Shown here: one piece after another, positions 50,217 to 61,762 of the stretch
Layout: each line of letters starts with the position of its first letter
Numbering within the stretch: position 1 is the stretch's first letter
Assembly (NCBI GenBank): GCA_013397935.1
Contig: VZRN01005007.1
Coordinates: forward strand, 700,321-764,320
Length of the DNA: 64,000 bases
Direction: 5' to 3'
Origin: Dasyornis broadbenti
Taxonomy: Eukaryota; Chordata; Aves; Passeriformes; Dasyornithidae
Translations under genes and position numbers: made by a program
Notes under the pieces: model-generated
What the model saw: the letters and a program-made list of their open reading frames with translations, nothing else
Told to the model about the DNA's origin: nothing
Database searches by the model: none

Positions 50217-50219
50217 AAA

Positions 50220-53200
50220 AAAGACAGGTGGAGGAGCAGGGGGAGCGTGGAGCTCTCCATGATGCTGCTGATTCCTCCATCCCCTCCACAGCAGGGACTG
50301 AGCGAGCTGTGCCATCGATCTCAAAACTCCCTTCCCAGCTGTTTTCCCACCTGGCAGAGAGCAAGGCAAGTCGGCAAGTCAGGCAGCACCAGCCATCCTC
50401 CCCTTCACCTCCCTGCGGAAATTCCCAACCGAGGAGGAGAACTCCCCATCCAACTCTGCATTTTGGGGCATAACCAGCCCCTGTTCCCTCCTCCTCCACT
50501 TGAGCACTCGCTGGCACAAGGCTGTGACTGACACCAGCCCTTGTCACCTCTACCCTATGCCCTAAATCCTTTCATCATCGTTGGGAACCTCCCGTCCCCA
50601 GCCCATTCCCACAAGGAGCGGAAGGACGGGAGGCCATGGGAGATGGACAAGCATTTAAAATGTTTAATGGACAGAAACAGCCCATCCCGAGTAGGGGTCC
50701 CAACCTCTTGGAATATTTCAGAGGGAAAAGAGAGCCAGCCCCTCCTCCCCCGCCTTGTTCCAATCTGGTGTAGGGTTTAAAGGAGGCTCCCCATAGCGAG
50801 GAGCTTCAAAGCCTCTGCAGCCCCTCCCTCCGGGTGTCCTCCTGCTTCAGTTCCACCCTCCGCATTTCAGGGCCTTTCATCCTTCCTCTTCTTCGTCCTC
50901 ATCATTAGGAGGTCCCTTCCCCCTTCCCGCCCACTCCCACCCTTGCTGGAGACTGCCTTTGGTCAGGAGCCCAATGGGAACCAGCTGTCAGGCGGAGCTG
51001 GGATATCCTGGAGAAAACAGCTTGGAAATGCCTCCCCCCCCCGCTTCCCCCTCCATGGCAAAGACAAAACTCCTGCTGCAGAATGGCCCCGCAGATGGAA
51101 AAGGAATGCTGCAGGCCACCCTGCCCCTGACCCGTGTGGGTCCCCCACTGGCGGGGTACCAGGAGCTCCCGACTCCCTTTGGAATCACCAGCCCATCCTG
51201 TTTGTCCTCCTCCTGCCAGCAGGACCCTCCTGACCCCACAGCAGGAGCGCAGGGCCCTTGTGCCGGAGCATTCCATGTTACTCCTCCTTTCTGGACTCCT
51301 TGCACCTCGCTCCAGCATTGTTTCTGAGAGATGTTCCTGCCCTTGCCGGCCTGGGGGTGGTTGTTGTTTAAACAGCAGCAGCCACACAAGCTGCTGCCTG
51401 TCCTGCCTTTCCAGGGTGGTCTGTAATTGCTTCCTGTCCTCTCCAGCAACTGCCTTCATTTGTTTGAGGCTCTGCCTAATCTCAGGACTGGGGGAGTTGG
51501 GAATGAGAGAACCTTGGTCCAGGCTCAGGGGTGTTTCCCTGAGCTGGGATGAGCTGAGTCAGTTTTGGAGCTCCTGGTAAAGTCACAGTCCTACAACAAG
51601 GAGAAAAGGCTGAACTTAAAATAACCCGGGCAAGCCAAAGCCTGGCCTTGGCAAAGCCGGGGCCCTGGTTTAGGGCTGCTGGGAGACCACGGGTTCTGTG
51701 GTCCTTGGATGTGGGGCTGCAGCCCAGGTGTGTCCCGGCGGGAGCAGGAGTGGAAAAAGCAACAAGGAGATGGGGAGAAATGAAATGTTATTTCTCAGAC
51801 TTCAGAGCTTGGCTGTTCTTGGTTGTGTTACGGCCTGGGCTGTGCTTGGGGTGGATTTTATCCAAGGCGGTTCGCACACATCCCGCTGATTTCCCAGCGT
51901 GCTGTTTCCCTGTCTCTGTGCTGGCCTCTGAGCTCCCATTATCCCGGAGCAGGAAAAGGGATGCTGAGGGCCAGCCCTGAGCAGAGCTGAGCTGTTCAAC
52001 AGCCTCCAGACCAAACACTCCAACTTTATGTTTTCCCCCTCTCCCTCAAAAGGCGAACTTTGGCTTTTTGTTGAAATGGGATGTGCTGTGGATAATGGCC
52101 ACTTCCAACAGCAGTTTCCTCATGGATAAACTAAAGCTTTTAGAGGAAAATGCTCCAGAGGATGTTTCCAGAAATAAGAAACATCTTCCAGCCTTAACCT
52201 TCATGGTTTGTCTGGAGCAGGAAACTGGACGGGCTTTTCCTGGGTTCTACTTTGTGACTGAGGCAAGAGGACAGGGATGAGTGGAACAAGGTACAGGAAT
52301 AACCTGCCTTCCAACCCACATCCGACCCTGGGATGTCCCCAGGCTGTGCCACCTCCCTTCTGCTCTGAGGGCTGTGCCAGCTGGATCTCAGTGTCGCATG
52401 GCACAAGCCTGTGACATGTGTCCTTGCTGTCCAAAGGGTCACTCTCTGTGCTGGGGCCCTCCAGGACAGACAGCCTGGAGTTAAAGCAGCCACAAGGCCA
52501 AAACCCTTCACAGGGAGCACGGAGCAGCACGGATGACACAAGCTCAACACAGACTGTTCCCAATGAGGCACAACTGATGAACAAGGCAGGAGCCTCTGCC
52601 TGGGTGTCCTCACTGTGAGATCCTGGAACTCAACTTGTCCCCAGCTCCGTTCCAGCTCTGCTTCTGCTCAGTCTCCTGTTTTTTGGCACCAGGAAGCACC
52701 AATATCCCTTCCCCTTCCTCTTACCCTCTCCCTCGCTCCTTCCCTGATTGCACTCAGCCCTTAACAGAGCTCTGCTCTTTTTCCTGGCCTCTCCTGCTTC
52801 CTTCACAATCCCGGCTGTCAAGTGCTATCTATTCCCAGAGAGACAACTCCGCGCTGGGATGTGCAGAGCAGGGAGGAGCCGGGCTTGGAGGAGAGCTCAC
52901 CAGCAGTGGAGTGCAGCTGGGCTGCCAGGGACAATGGGAATGATCATGGGAATTCCTGCTGTCCATGTCCAGATCAGCTGGGCATGACCTCAGCTCTGTG
53001 TTCCAGGTGGAGCCCAGCGCTCGGTGCCAGCCCTTCCCCTCACAGATGTCCCCATCTGCTGTGGCATGACCAGGACAATGCACCTCAGGGACACAGGAAG
53101 GGGAAGCTGCAGCCCCGGGTTGAGGGAAGAGGACAAAACATTCCTGACAGACAAGGACCACGTTGCTTTTCTCCTCGCTGTGGTTCTCTGGCTTTCAGGA

Positions 53201-53325
53201 GTGCCGAGGGCCGGCTTGGAGTGCTATCCCAAAGGGTTCCAGCCCTGCCAAGCCCTTGACGTTGGTGGTCAAGGAATTAACGTGGACTTTCTGAACCACC
53301 AGAGAGCCAGACTCTGATGGGTACC
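50220..53325. other. unassigned stretch, no gene supported
   Basis: About 3.1 kb of unique DNA. A short minus-strand frame ending at 50877 would give an acidic tail (PPNDEDEEEEG). It has no supported start or splice acceptor. Positions 52020-52200 lean AT and contain CATGGATAAACTAAAGC. No RNA or gene was recognised. Confidence 0.4.
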
Positions 53326-53329
53326 AGAA

Positions 53330-53640
53330 AGAGATGGGGGAGAGTAAAACATTCCTGCTTCTGATTACCTGGCTTCAAACTCATGGCAATAAACTCAAAT
53401 TTGGGAAGCAATTAGAAGGGAAGAAGAAGAGCAAGAAGAAAAGGGGGAATGAGAGAGTCGCCTGGCGGTCTCAAGGCAGCCTTTCAAGGATCAGCATCTG
53501 GATGAAAGCCAACATATCAGCTCTAATCTTTGGCTTTTTGTTGGACTTAACAAGGACTTTAAAATGAATCCAGTCGCAACTGACGGGCCCCATATGGATC
53601 CTGGCTTGAAATCTCCTTTCCAGCTCTGAATCAAATAAGC
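53330..53640. other. candidate conserved non-coding element
   Basis: A purine-rich stretch (GAAGAAGAAGAGCAAGAAG, about 53420) leads into CCAACATATCAGCTCTAATC, TTTGGCTTTTTGTTGGACTT and CTTTAAAATGAATCCAGTCG, with retained CpG. The 3' half is unrepeated and has a texture different from its flanks. Frames that cross it are short. Regulatory function is inferred from composition only. Confidence 0.4.
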
Positions 53641-53924
53641 TGGGACAACAGAGAGCTGGACAGGAGACTTCAAAGGGAAAGCTAAAGGCAGGAGCACAGA
53701 CGAGGCCTCGGTGCCATTCACGGTGCCCGCTCCCACCCAGGGCTGGGTGTGGGGACATCAGGCTCTGTGTCACACACAGCCACCACAGACAAGTGGCTTC
53801 GTGGCTCCACAGAGGGGCTGTCTGTGACCGTGATGATACCAAGGGGACATTTCCCTTGATGCCACTCAGCTTCCCAGACTCGTTGTGACTCCACTGCCAT
53901 CTGCATCTGGAGAATGCCTGCGTT

Positions 53925-54300
53925 TGCTGCCTTTTCTTTCAAACCCAGATAAAATAAATGTACGGCTATTTGCCTTCACATCTGAAAAACAATTAAAAGC
54001 CCATCCTCGCCTGCTCGTGCTCCGAGGCTGGCGCATCTCATCTCCCTAAGCTGCACCAGGATGCGAGAACAAAGGCATCTGACCTGTAGCCATGGCAACC
54101 CTCAAATTCTACACCTTTGCCTTTTGTACCGAGTTGCCCCTCCCTGCTCCGTGCACACACACACATCCGTGCACACTCCTGTTCCCTACATACACTCGTG
54201 TGTGTGTAACTCACACTCGAGAGAGGTTTAAAAATGTTTTTCCCGATTCTTCCAATCTTTCCTGCCTTTGCCTCACATGCCAAGTGAATTCCCATTCCTC
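53925..54300. other. candidate regulatory element containing an X-box
   Basis: AGATAAAATAAATGTACGGC, CATCTGAAAAACAATTAAAA, GGTTTAAAAATGTTTTTCCC and the X-box at 54086-54099 lie in one segment that is AT-leaning with retained CpGs. It also carries short CACACA/GTGTGT runs around 54160-54210. No exon is supported. Confidence 0.42.
54086..54099. promoter_or_regulatory. perfect RFX X-box
   Basis: GTAGCCATGGCAAC matches GTNRCC-N2-RGYAAC without mismatch. RFX-family factors bind this inverted arrangement in promoters of ciliary genes and in enhancers. No ciliary gene can be seen, so an enhancer or a chance site are both possible. Confidence 0.5.
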
Positions 54301-54309
54301 CCTCGGTGG

Positions 54310-55150
54310 CATTTGCCTCTCAGGTGCCGGCAGGGTTAACTAAAAATCCACTGCTGGCCACAAGGTAGCACTTTGTTCCAGGGAGAAAAGCAAGTGTTGA
54401 GAGCCGAGGGAAGCAGGAGGGCAATGAGGGATTATTGGGTAACACTTGGCATGCCAGGGCTGGGACAGCTGCCCTCTGCCTTTTCCTGACCACTGCTGCC
54501 ATCCAAAGGGACAGCCACCTCCCGAATCCATCCGTCAGCACCAGGGGAGCAGCACCACGTCCCTGAGGAAAGGAACACCAACAAACATCCATGTGATTGT
54601 TCCAAAGGGAAGTGCCAAGGGCAGGCGCTGCTGGGTCATGTTTTTAGCACCTGGCTCCTGCTGTCAGCACACCTGGGGCAGCCCCTGTTTGCACAGGGCT
54701 TGTCCTGTGCCAGCCACGAGCACAGATATGGATTTGGGCTCCCTGTGCCTTGGAAGGGGTCAGCTCTGGGTGTGGAGGGTGGCACAGAGAGCACGGAGAG
54801 CGGGAAAGGAAGGGAAGGTCCCTGCAGGAGGTACCAGCCCCAGGGTCTCCCCCAGTGTGAGGCTCAGCAGGGCCCTGGAGCCACAGCCACACACACACAG
54901 AAGCCTCAGGGAGCAGCTGCTGGGCAGCCTCTTGTCCTCTTCAAAGGCTGCTTCCCAAGGGCTTGCTCTTTGGGAAAAGCTGGAACCACCCCCTGTGCCA
55001 GACCCAAAATGCTGCTGATCCTCCAGCTCTTGGAGGAAACTGAAATGTGCACAAAAACCACTCCAGGGTTTGTGGTGACCCTGTGGGAACACCTCACCGG
55101 AGGCAGGAGCTCCTCCCAAGGGACAGCTCCGACCTCTGCTCTGTGTGAGC
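54310..55150. other. unassigned DNA
   Basis: Unique GC-rich sequence. Forward frames of about 190 codons are unrecognised. No RNA gene was found. Confidence 0.35.
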
Positions 55151-55164
55151 AGGGACAGGACCCA

Positions 55165-55416
55165 GGGAATGGCTGGAGCGGTGCCAGGGCAGGGGCAGGT
55201 TGGATTTTAGGGAAAGGGTCTTCCCCCAGAGGGTGCTGGGCACTGCCCAGGCTCCCCAGGGAGGGGGCACAGCCCTGAGGCTGCCAGAGCTCCAGGAGCA
55301 CTTGGACAGCGTTCCCAGGGATGGACAGAGTGGGATTGTTGGGGTGTCTGTGCAGGAGCTGCGCTGGATGATCCCTGTGGGTCCCTTCCAGCTCAGGAAT
55401 TCCATGATTCCATGAA
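55165..55416 (+). mobile_element. CR1 LINE 3' fragment
   Basis: GGGTCTTCCCCCAGAGGGTG, CAGAGCTCCAGGAGCACTTG, GACAGCGTTCCCAGGGATGG, GGGATTGTTGGGGTGTCTGT, GATCCCTGTGGGTCCCTTCC and AATTCCATGATTCCATG mark a well-preserved plus-strand copy. It is the same type as 58275-58530 and, inverted, 45582-45880. The good preservation suggests a fairly young insertion. Confidence 0.95.
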
Positions 55417-55419
55417 GTG

Positions 55420-56265
55420 CATCACACAGCCCTTTCTGGGTCCCAGCAATGCCTTCTGCTCCAGGGGGGAAAGGACCGGGGAGTTTAACCCACTTCTCCC
55501 TGGATGCACCATCACCACGGATCCCTGGGGAAAAGGGAAGAGCTTCACAAGAGGGGCAGCTCAGCTCTGCTCCAGGCGGGGTCCAGACCTTCCTGAGATC
55601 AGGCTGGGACACAGCCACCCTTGGGCAGAGAGGGCACGGCCAAAGCTCTCCCCTCGCTCCTTTTAAACACTTCCAGTTGTGACTGTGGCAATAAATGCCC
55701 GGCTGAGCTGTGGTTACAGGCACGGGCTGCAGCCCAGCCCCTCCCGCAGACATGGAAGGGCTGCTGCTCATTCCCTGCAGCAGGAGGCCCCGGGCATGGG
55801 AGCAGCTCCAGCTCATTGACGTCAGCACCAAGGCTCCCTTGGATTCCCTGGGCTCGCACTGGGACCGTTATTCCCTGGGAGAAGCCGCATGCTGGGAAAC
55901 CAAGGGAGGATCTGAGCGTTGGATAGACTTGGTGCTCTGCAGTGCTGGTCAATGGCCATGGAGACTGCACTTCCCAGCATTCCCACTCCATGTTGGCCAG
56001 CAGCAGGAACCCAGAATGCTGCATGCATCCCTGGAGAGGGCTGATCCTCGATGCTCTTCCACCTCACCAGAAATGGGAATATCGGAAATCCTCAATGGCA
56101 GAGTCACTGCTCATTGCCAGGCCAAGTTTTCTCCAGATTGGCCAAATTCCCAGAGCAAAGGTGGAATGGCTGGGAAGCAGAACTGCTGTTCCTGACAAAT
56201 CCCACCATTCCCTGTGCCTCGGTTTCCCTGTTAGGGAAGGATATCCATACAGGGAGGTGGGATGT
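55420..56265. other. unassigned DNA
   Basis: Unique sequence. TGCACTTCCCAGCATTCCCA near 55965 is GC-rich but not part of a motif family I can name. No gene was recognised. Confidence 0.35.
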
Positions 56266-56269
56266 CCCA

Positions 56270-56392
56270 TTTCTGCACTGACAAGACACCCTGGGCTGGT
56301 GGAGGGGGTCCCTGTCCATGAGGGGGACTGGAATAAGAGGGGCTTTAAGGTCCCACCCAACCCAAACCAGTCTGGGATTATGGGATTCTATG
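56270..56392 (+). mobile_element. CR1 LINE 3' terminus, diverged
   Basis: GGTGGAGGGGGTCCCTGTCC, GGGGCTTTAAGGTCCCACCC, AACCCAAACCAGTCTGGGAT and TATGGGATTCTATGG form a plus-strand CR1 end. The beginning is blurred. Confidence 0.85.
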
Positions 56393-56399
56393 GAAAGCT

Positions 56400-57148
56400 C
56401 CCAGTAGGGCATTATTGGGACTCCCGTAGCTCTGGGTAAGGATTTACTGGAGGCACAGCGTGACTCAGCAGAGGGTCCTGGGTAGGCAGGCACAGCTCCC
56501 AAGCCAAACTCCAGGGATTGCCTCGCCCTCAGGCATGATCCCACTCCAATCCCCACAGCAGGGCCATCCACAGGTATTCCTGCTGGAACCTTATTCCTTC
56601 CTAGGAAGCTCTTTCCTCCCTGGCTAAGCACCTTCCAGAATCCAAGCACTCCATGTGAGCTCAGACTGAAATGATGCCTGCATTCCCAGGGAAGACTCCC
56701 CACTCCTTAACTCATCCACCCAGGAATGGCTGAGGACCATCCCACCCCCAGGGCACCAGCTCGAGGCACCCCTGAACTTTCTTTCAGCATTTTATATCTC
56801 AAAAGATGCTTGAGGGATTTGGGCCTGCAGTTCAAATTCTTTGGCCTCCGGAATCAAAGCTTCCAAGCTGTTTGACACATGGGATGAAAGGGGAAGTTGG
56901 GAACATGAAATAAAAGGCCCAGCACAGCCCAGTTGCTCTCCTCAGCTGGGAAGCTTTGGACACGCCAGGAGAACAGAGGAGCTGTCTTCTCCCTGCCCTC
57001 TGCTCCATGACCCGGATTCCTCCACCCCTCCAGCCTCCTCCTCTCCATAGGGAGCAGGTCCGGAGCAAGGAGCATTCCAAGCACCCCGCTGGTGCCATGT
57101 TTATCCAGCGTGTCCTCCTGACTGAGCTCCTCCAAACCAGCCCCAGAA

Positions 57149-57188
<40 letters not shown>

Positions 57189-58265
57189 GAGGGGAAAACA
57201 GAGGGAGGGAAGAAATTAAAAGCTTGGGCTTTTTGGCCAGAAAACAGCATTTCTTGTTTGTTTTTCTAGCAAAAAATAAAGGAATCCTGCCAGAGATTCC
57301 CGAGTTTTCAGAGTTGAAGGTGTATCTTGAACTAAAGACAGGGAACTGGGCATTGGGTTTATTCCCTTTTCCGACATTAAATAAGACCCTCAAGGCCTGA
57401 TGCTTTTGGCAGGAATAATCCTTTCTTTATCACTGCTCCGGGTCAGGAAAGGAGCAGGATCCATATGCTCGAGTTCCAAAATCCTGGAGCAAACAATAGA
57501 GATGTTCATTTATGGATCCTGAAGTTGTGCTGCAAGGCCTGAGCCTGACTCCTCTTGGCTGCTGTCTCCTTTTGAAATCCCAGTCCCCAGAGGATTCTGG
57601 AATTTGCCGCTCCCAGCGCTCCAAAGGCACCTCCAAAGGCAGCAGCAGGCACAGCGAGAGCCGTCTCCTCAAACACTTCAACAGACTGGGATAGCACATG
57701 GATTGCTGGAGCCCTTCTGGGTGTGAAACAGCCACGGCTTTCCAGGAAGCACAGGAAAACTGCTGCTATGCCAACAAACCCACGGACAGCATCCACAGCT
57801 CCCAGAGTTCGCCATTGTTAAGGGCTCGGAAGGGTTTTTCCCTAAAGAAAATCCCTCAGACCACCATAAGCTCCGTGATCAGCCTCTTACGATTCCCTCG
57901 TTTTAGGACCCAAAACACTCCAGACACAAGAGATGGAGGTGCCACTTTTTGCTGTATCTATGGGAGTCTCGAGCTTCCGAGTAGCTCTCCAAGCCAAATT
58001 CCCACACCACGTTGCCAAAAACAGTTTGGAGTGTGTCTCACTGATGCAAAACATTTCTCTGGATTGTTTCCTCCCAACATCTCCATTTCTTGTTGCCAAA
58101 TGAGGAAAGAACAGAGTCCAGAGACCCTCATTTCCTCTGCGGAGCTGGACAGGGGCCACTCTCCAGGAAGCACAGCTTGGGTTTATCCACGGAGCGGGAG
58201 GAGGATCATCCGCACCCTGAGAACATTCACCATGGCCAGGACCAAGGGAAGCTGCTCCTGAAGTA
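56400..58265. other. unassigned stretch with a long poly-A
   Basis: Unique DNA. It contains a 34-base poly-A (57150-57183) and AT-rich sequence to about 57430 (AAAAAATAAAGGAATCC, GACATTAAATAAGACC). A retrocopy ending in the poly-A was considered, but the preceding 80 bases lack AATAAA. No gene was recognised. Confidence 0.4.
57150..57183 (+). repeat. poly-A run, 34 bases
   Basis: Uninterrupted A residues followed by a purine-rich GAGAAGAGGGGAAAACAGAG. Length may vary between individuals or be misread in assembly. Confidence 0.95.
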
Positions 58266-58274
58266 CCGTGGGGT

Positions 58275-58530
58275 AGACACAAGGGAAGGCCTGGAGCTGT
58301 GTCAGGGCAGGGTTTGGACGGATTTTAGGAAAAGGTTCTTCCCCCAGAGGGTGGTGGAGCTCTGAACAGGCTCCCCAGGGAATGGTCACATTCCCAAGGC
58401 TGCCGGAGCTCCAGGAGCACTTGGACAACGCTCCCAGGGATGCACAGGGTGGGATTGTTGGGGTGTCTGTGCAGGGGCAGGGGTTGGACTGATGATCCCA
58501 GGAGATTCCATGGCTCTGTGATCCCATGAA
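58275..58530 (+). mobile_element. CR1 LINE 3' fragment
   Basis: GGTTCTTCCCCCAGAGGGTG, CCGGAGCTCCAGGAGCACTT, GGACAACGCTCCCAGGGATG, GGGATTGTTGGGGTGTCTGT and CATGGCTCTGTGATCCCATG identify a plus-strand copy of the same type as the one at 55.2 kb. The last part is slightly shortened near GGGGTTGGACTGATGATCC. Confidence 0.94.
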
Positions 58531-58534
58531 CGCT

Positions 58535-60225
58535 GCTGCTGGGGCTCCAGACAGTGTCACAGTCCCAAGGCCAGCGCCGTGTGTCCGTTCCTCCCTCGCC
58601 TTTCCCAGGCAGTGAACCAGAGACTTGTCCCAGTGATTTACCCTGGGATCATCTATTCCCTGATGGATTTATCTCCCGGTTCTCAGTCAGGCATGACAAG
58701 GGTTAATGAATTTCAGGGGGTGGAAAAGCAGCACAAGAAAAGAGGGAGTACCCTGCTCCTGCCACCCTGTGAGGCACAGGGACAGCTCCAGGGTGATCCG
58801 TGCTGGCAGCGCAGGTCAGGGCTGTGCTTCCCCCTGCGGATCCAGGGGTGTGAATCCAAGTGCCAAGATGGAATATGTTGTTAAGAAAAAGTGCTGGGAG
58901 TGCCAGACGGAGCCAGCCAAGGAGTGGGAAGGTGTTAGGGAAGCTTCTCCCAGCTGTCCCCAGTCCCGCATTCCCATCCCTCACCACACCCTCCCCACAT
59001 GTGATCCTCAGCATCCACGAAGTTCTGGTCACCTTTCCCTGGGCCACAACAACTCCTTCCCATTTTATGGCCTGGCTGTGTCCCTGGAATGTGCTTCTGT
59101 GTCTCCTGCCATCCTGCAGCCCTTTCCCAGTCTGCCCACTGGAGCTTTTGCTGGGAGAGCGTGAAAGATCTGCAGGAAAAAAAGGCTCCTCTCCAATGTC
59201 TCCCACTTTTCCGCCCAATTTCACACAGGGTTTTTCCCACTGCTGATGTGCTAAAGTACCTTTCTCCCGAGAATTTCTGGGCCCATTAATTCCAGAGGCA
59301 GGATACCAACCAGTGGGATGAACAACTTTTTCCCTGGAGGCTCCATTTGGATCCGCTTTGCCTTGGCAGAGGACGGCCAACCTCATCTGCCCCCTATTAC
59401 CCACACCAAAACCATGTGTGAGCTTTTCTTCACTTTATAGGAGCCAAACAGCTTGGAAAGGGATTCAGAGTTTTATTCATTCACAATATTCCCCCTTCAT
59501 AATTATCCATGGAATTGCACCACACCAGGCCTTAAACTGACGTTTAGTTTCTGTTCCAATGGACTGCAACACAGCCCTGAAATGCAAATCCCTGTTCCTG
59601 GGCTGAAGTTTGGCTGTCCAGTGCCTCCCTTCATCCCCTTGGATCTGAAGTTTTCTTGCTGCTGCTGAATCCACCACAGTTCCCTGGGAGGGAACTACTG
59701 CTTCCCCTTTTTCCTCACCAGTGTTTGGGGCTGGGAACAAACCTCACATTTGTTGTGCCCACAGTACCCTGGGATTCAAGAGGAATGTGGATGTCTGAAT
59801 AAGATCAGAGCTCTCTCCTGCAGCATCCCAGCATCAGAGGCATTCCCAGGACCACTGAGCAATGACAGGAGCAGCAGGAGCACTGTTGGTCCTTCTCCAC
59901 CTGGCAAAGCACCTCCAAAAGATTTTAATTTACCCAGGCTGAGCATCCCTCTGGAAATGGGGCAGTTGAGTTGGCACACACCAGGCCCCAGCCACCTCCC
60001 AGGTTCAAGTGTCACTCCAGCCTCTGGAATGGGCTGCATCCAGCACGGATCAGCCTTGGCATCTTTACAAGTTCCTGCATTACCTTGGACCTGTGACCTT
60101 GCAAGAAAAGTGATCAGGTCACGAGGAACATGGAGGACCCCAAATCATCCCCCTCGGCAGTGAGAATCGGCAATGGGTGACAATGGTTGGGTCGCTGGAG
60201 TTAAAAAAAAAATACATTTGTTCTC
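58535..60225. other. unassigned stretch, no gene supported
   Basis: Unique DNA. AT-leaning patches lie near 59465-59560 and 60195-60215 (TTAAAAAAAAAATACATTTG). No gene or RNA was recognised. Confidence 0.35.
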
Positions 60226-60229
60226 CTTG

Positions 60230-60500
60230 CCTGCCCAAGATTGTCAGGGAAAGAAGGAAAGTCCAGAAAATCAGCTGAGAAAAACCCATTAACAGCAAGA
60301 TTTGCCAAATAAGTGAGCGCATCTAGTGGCCTGGAAAATGAGCCGGCGAGTGATGGAAGAGCCCTTTCCCAGTTCTGCACACTCAAGGAAACATTTAATA
60401 CATCTGGAAGGAAAAATCTGCCTCGGCTCCTGCTGCCGGCGTAAATATTTGTGTTCGCAAGTGTTGGCAAATATTTGAGCCATCGATGTTGTTTAACCAA
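60230..60500. other. candidate conserved non-coding element
   Basis: AAAAACCCATTAACAGCAAG, GCCAAATAAGTGAGCGCATC, GAAACATTTAATACATCTGG, GGCGTAAATATTTGTGTTCG and GGCAAATATTTGAGCCATCG run without simple repeats. CpGs are retained and AAATATTTG occurs twice (about 60445-60453 and 60469-60477). The segment has no repeat-family similarity known to me. It resembles a deeply conserved enhancer, but this cannot be verified from one sequence. Confidence 0.45.
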
Positions 60501-60509
60501 GAGCTTTGT

Positions 60510-61080
60510 CTCGCAGAGTCCCTCTCCCTGCTTGGGCTTCTCTGGAATCACTTCAGCCAGAGGAATCCTCCTGGTGTTTATGAGGGATGGGATCAGATCC
60601 TTTCCCTTTGTGAATTAAAGACCAGGCAGGGGCTTATGGAGGTGACCAACAAAGGGCGTCGGAAACGCTGACAAAGGTCACGCCCCACATCCGATTTCTC
60701 TTGCCAGAGATTCCTTTGGGAGATGGGGAATTGAGCCTGAATTTTCTTCCCTCTGCAGTAATTCCAAAGCTTTTATTTGCAATATTGTATGTGAAGGGAC
60801 AGAGGAAAGACATTTTGCCTCCTGCCGTGGCCGTGGTTGTACAGGTCAGATCCAGCAGGACTTGGTGCCCCTCCGTGAAAACCTCCCGGACAAGAGTTTG
60901 ATGCCTCGACAGCTTCTGAGGGAAGAAAAGCAAAGTGCAAGGACAGCAGGAATTGGTAGCCTGGGAATGGAGAGGAAAGGGCCTTGGCCTCTGGAGCAGG
61001 ACTGTGACCACAGCTTGGTTCTTCCCAGCTCTGGGCATACGATTGGATGCGTCCCGTGTATGGTTTTCATCTTCCTTTAA
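60510..61080. other. unassigned DNA
   Basis: Unique sequence between an AT-rich island and a CR1 end. TAATTCCAAAGCTTTTATTT lies near 60760-60779. No gene was recognised. Confidence 0.35.
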
Positions 61081-61081
61081 G

Positions 61082-61238
61082 TACAAGTTGTGGACTCTCC
61101 GTTCTGGGAAATGTCCAAGGCCAGGTTGGACAGGGCTTGGAGCAACGTGATCTGTGGAAGGTGTCCCTGCCCAGGGCAGGGGGTGGCACTGGCTGGGCTT
61201 TGAGGTCTCTCCTACCCCAAACCATTCTGGGAATCCCC
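61082..61238 (+). mobile_element. CR1 LINE 3' end
   Basis: GGACTCTCCGTTCTGGGAAA, GTCCAAGGCCAGGTTGGACA, GGGCTTGGAGCAACGTGATC, TGGAAGGTGTCCCTGCCC and CCCCAAACCATTCTGGGAAT identify a plus-strand end close in sequence to the copy at 8.1 kb. Confidence 0.93.
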
Positions 61239-61239
61239 A

Positions 61240-61755
61240 GTTCCATTAATGCTCCTTCCTAACCCATACACGGACCCTGCTAACATTGCCCTGGAGCTAA
61301 TGGAGAGAATTCCCAGCTGTACTCCCAGCTCAGCAATGGGTGGAAACGTCTAAATCCATGACAGCTGTTTCTACAGTGCCTTTGTGACTTGGCTCTAGGA
61401 CCTGTCCTCCCTGTGCCCACTGTCAGTGACAGCATCACTGAGAAATTGTCCCCCCGACAAACAATTAGCAAGAAATCCCTAAAGATTGCCAGAGCAGTTT
61501 CTTGAAGAGCTCGAGGGGTGTCTTCAAGGCTTTCTGGATAACTCTGGGCCGGTCAAAGCCTTTTGTGCTTGAGCCTGGGTCCGGAGAACACGCTAAAGAT
61601 GTGGAACTGGGAAAAGGATTTCAAACGTATCCTTACAGAGCCAAACAAAAATTTCCATTTCAGCCAGACGAAAGTCAGCATGGGGAGATCTAAGAAGAGG
61701 AAGTGTGGAGTGAACAGTTCTGAAACCACCTCAGCCTCACCCATGCCCAGTGAGG
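61240..61755. other. unassigned DNA
   Basis: Unique sequence. A stretch at 61590-61700 (GATTTCAAACGTATCCTTAC, AAACAAAAATTTCCATTTC) leans AT and could be a small element. No gene was recognised. Confidence 0.35.
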
Positions 61756-61762
61756 ACCACAG

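Noticed and set aside
50877..50990. Short minus-strand frame ending in an acidic tail (PPNDEDEEEEG)
   Set aside because: Looks like a protein C-terminus, but there is no convincing splice acceptor or poly-A signal and upstream stops are close. Low-complexity GAA/GAG codons explain it.
55094..55831. 245-codon minus-strand open frame
   Set aside because: About a third of it is the antisense of the CR1 copy at 55165-55416, and the rest is unrecognised.
57100..57183. Processed pseudogene ending in the 34-base poly-A
   Set aside because: No AATAAA lies 10-30 bases before the run and the preceding sequence has no similarity to a gene I recognise.
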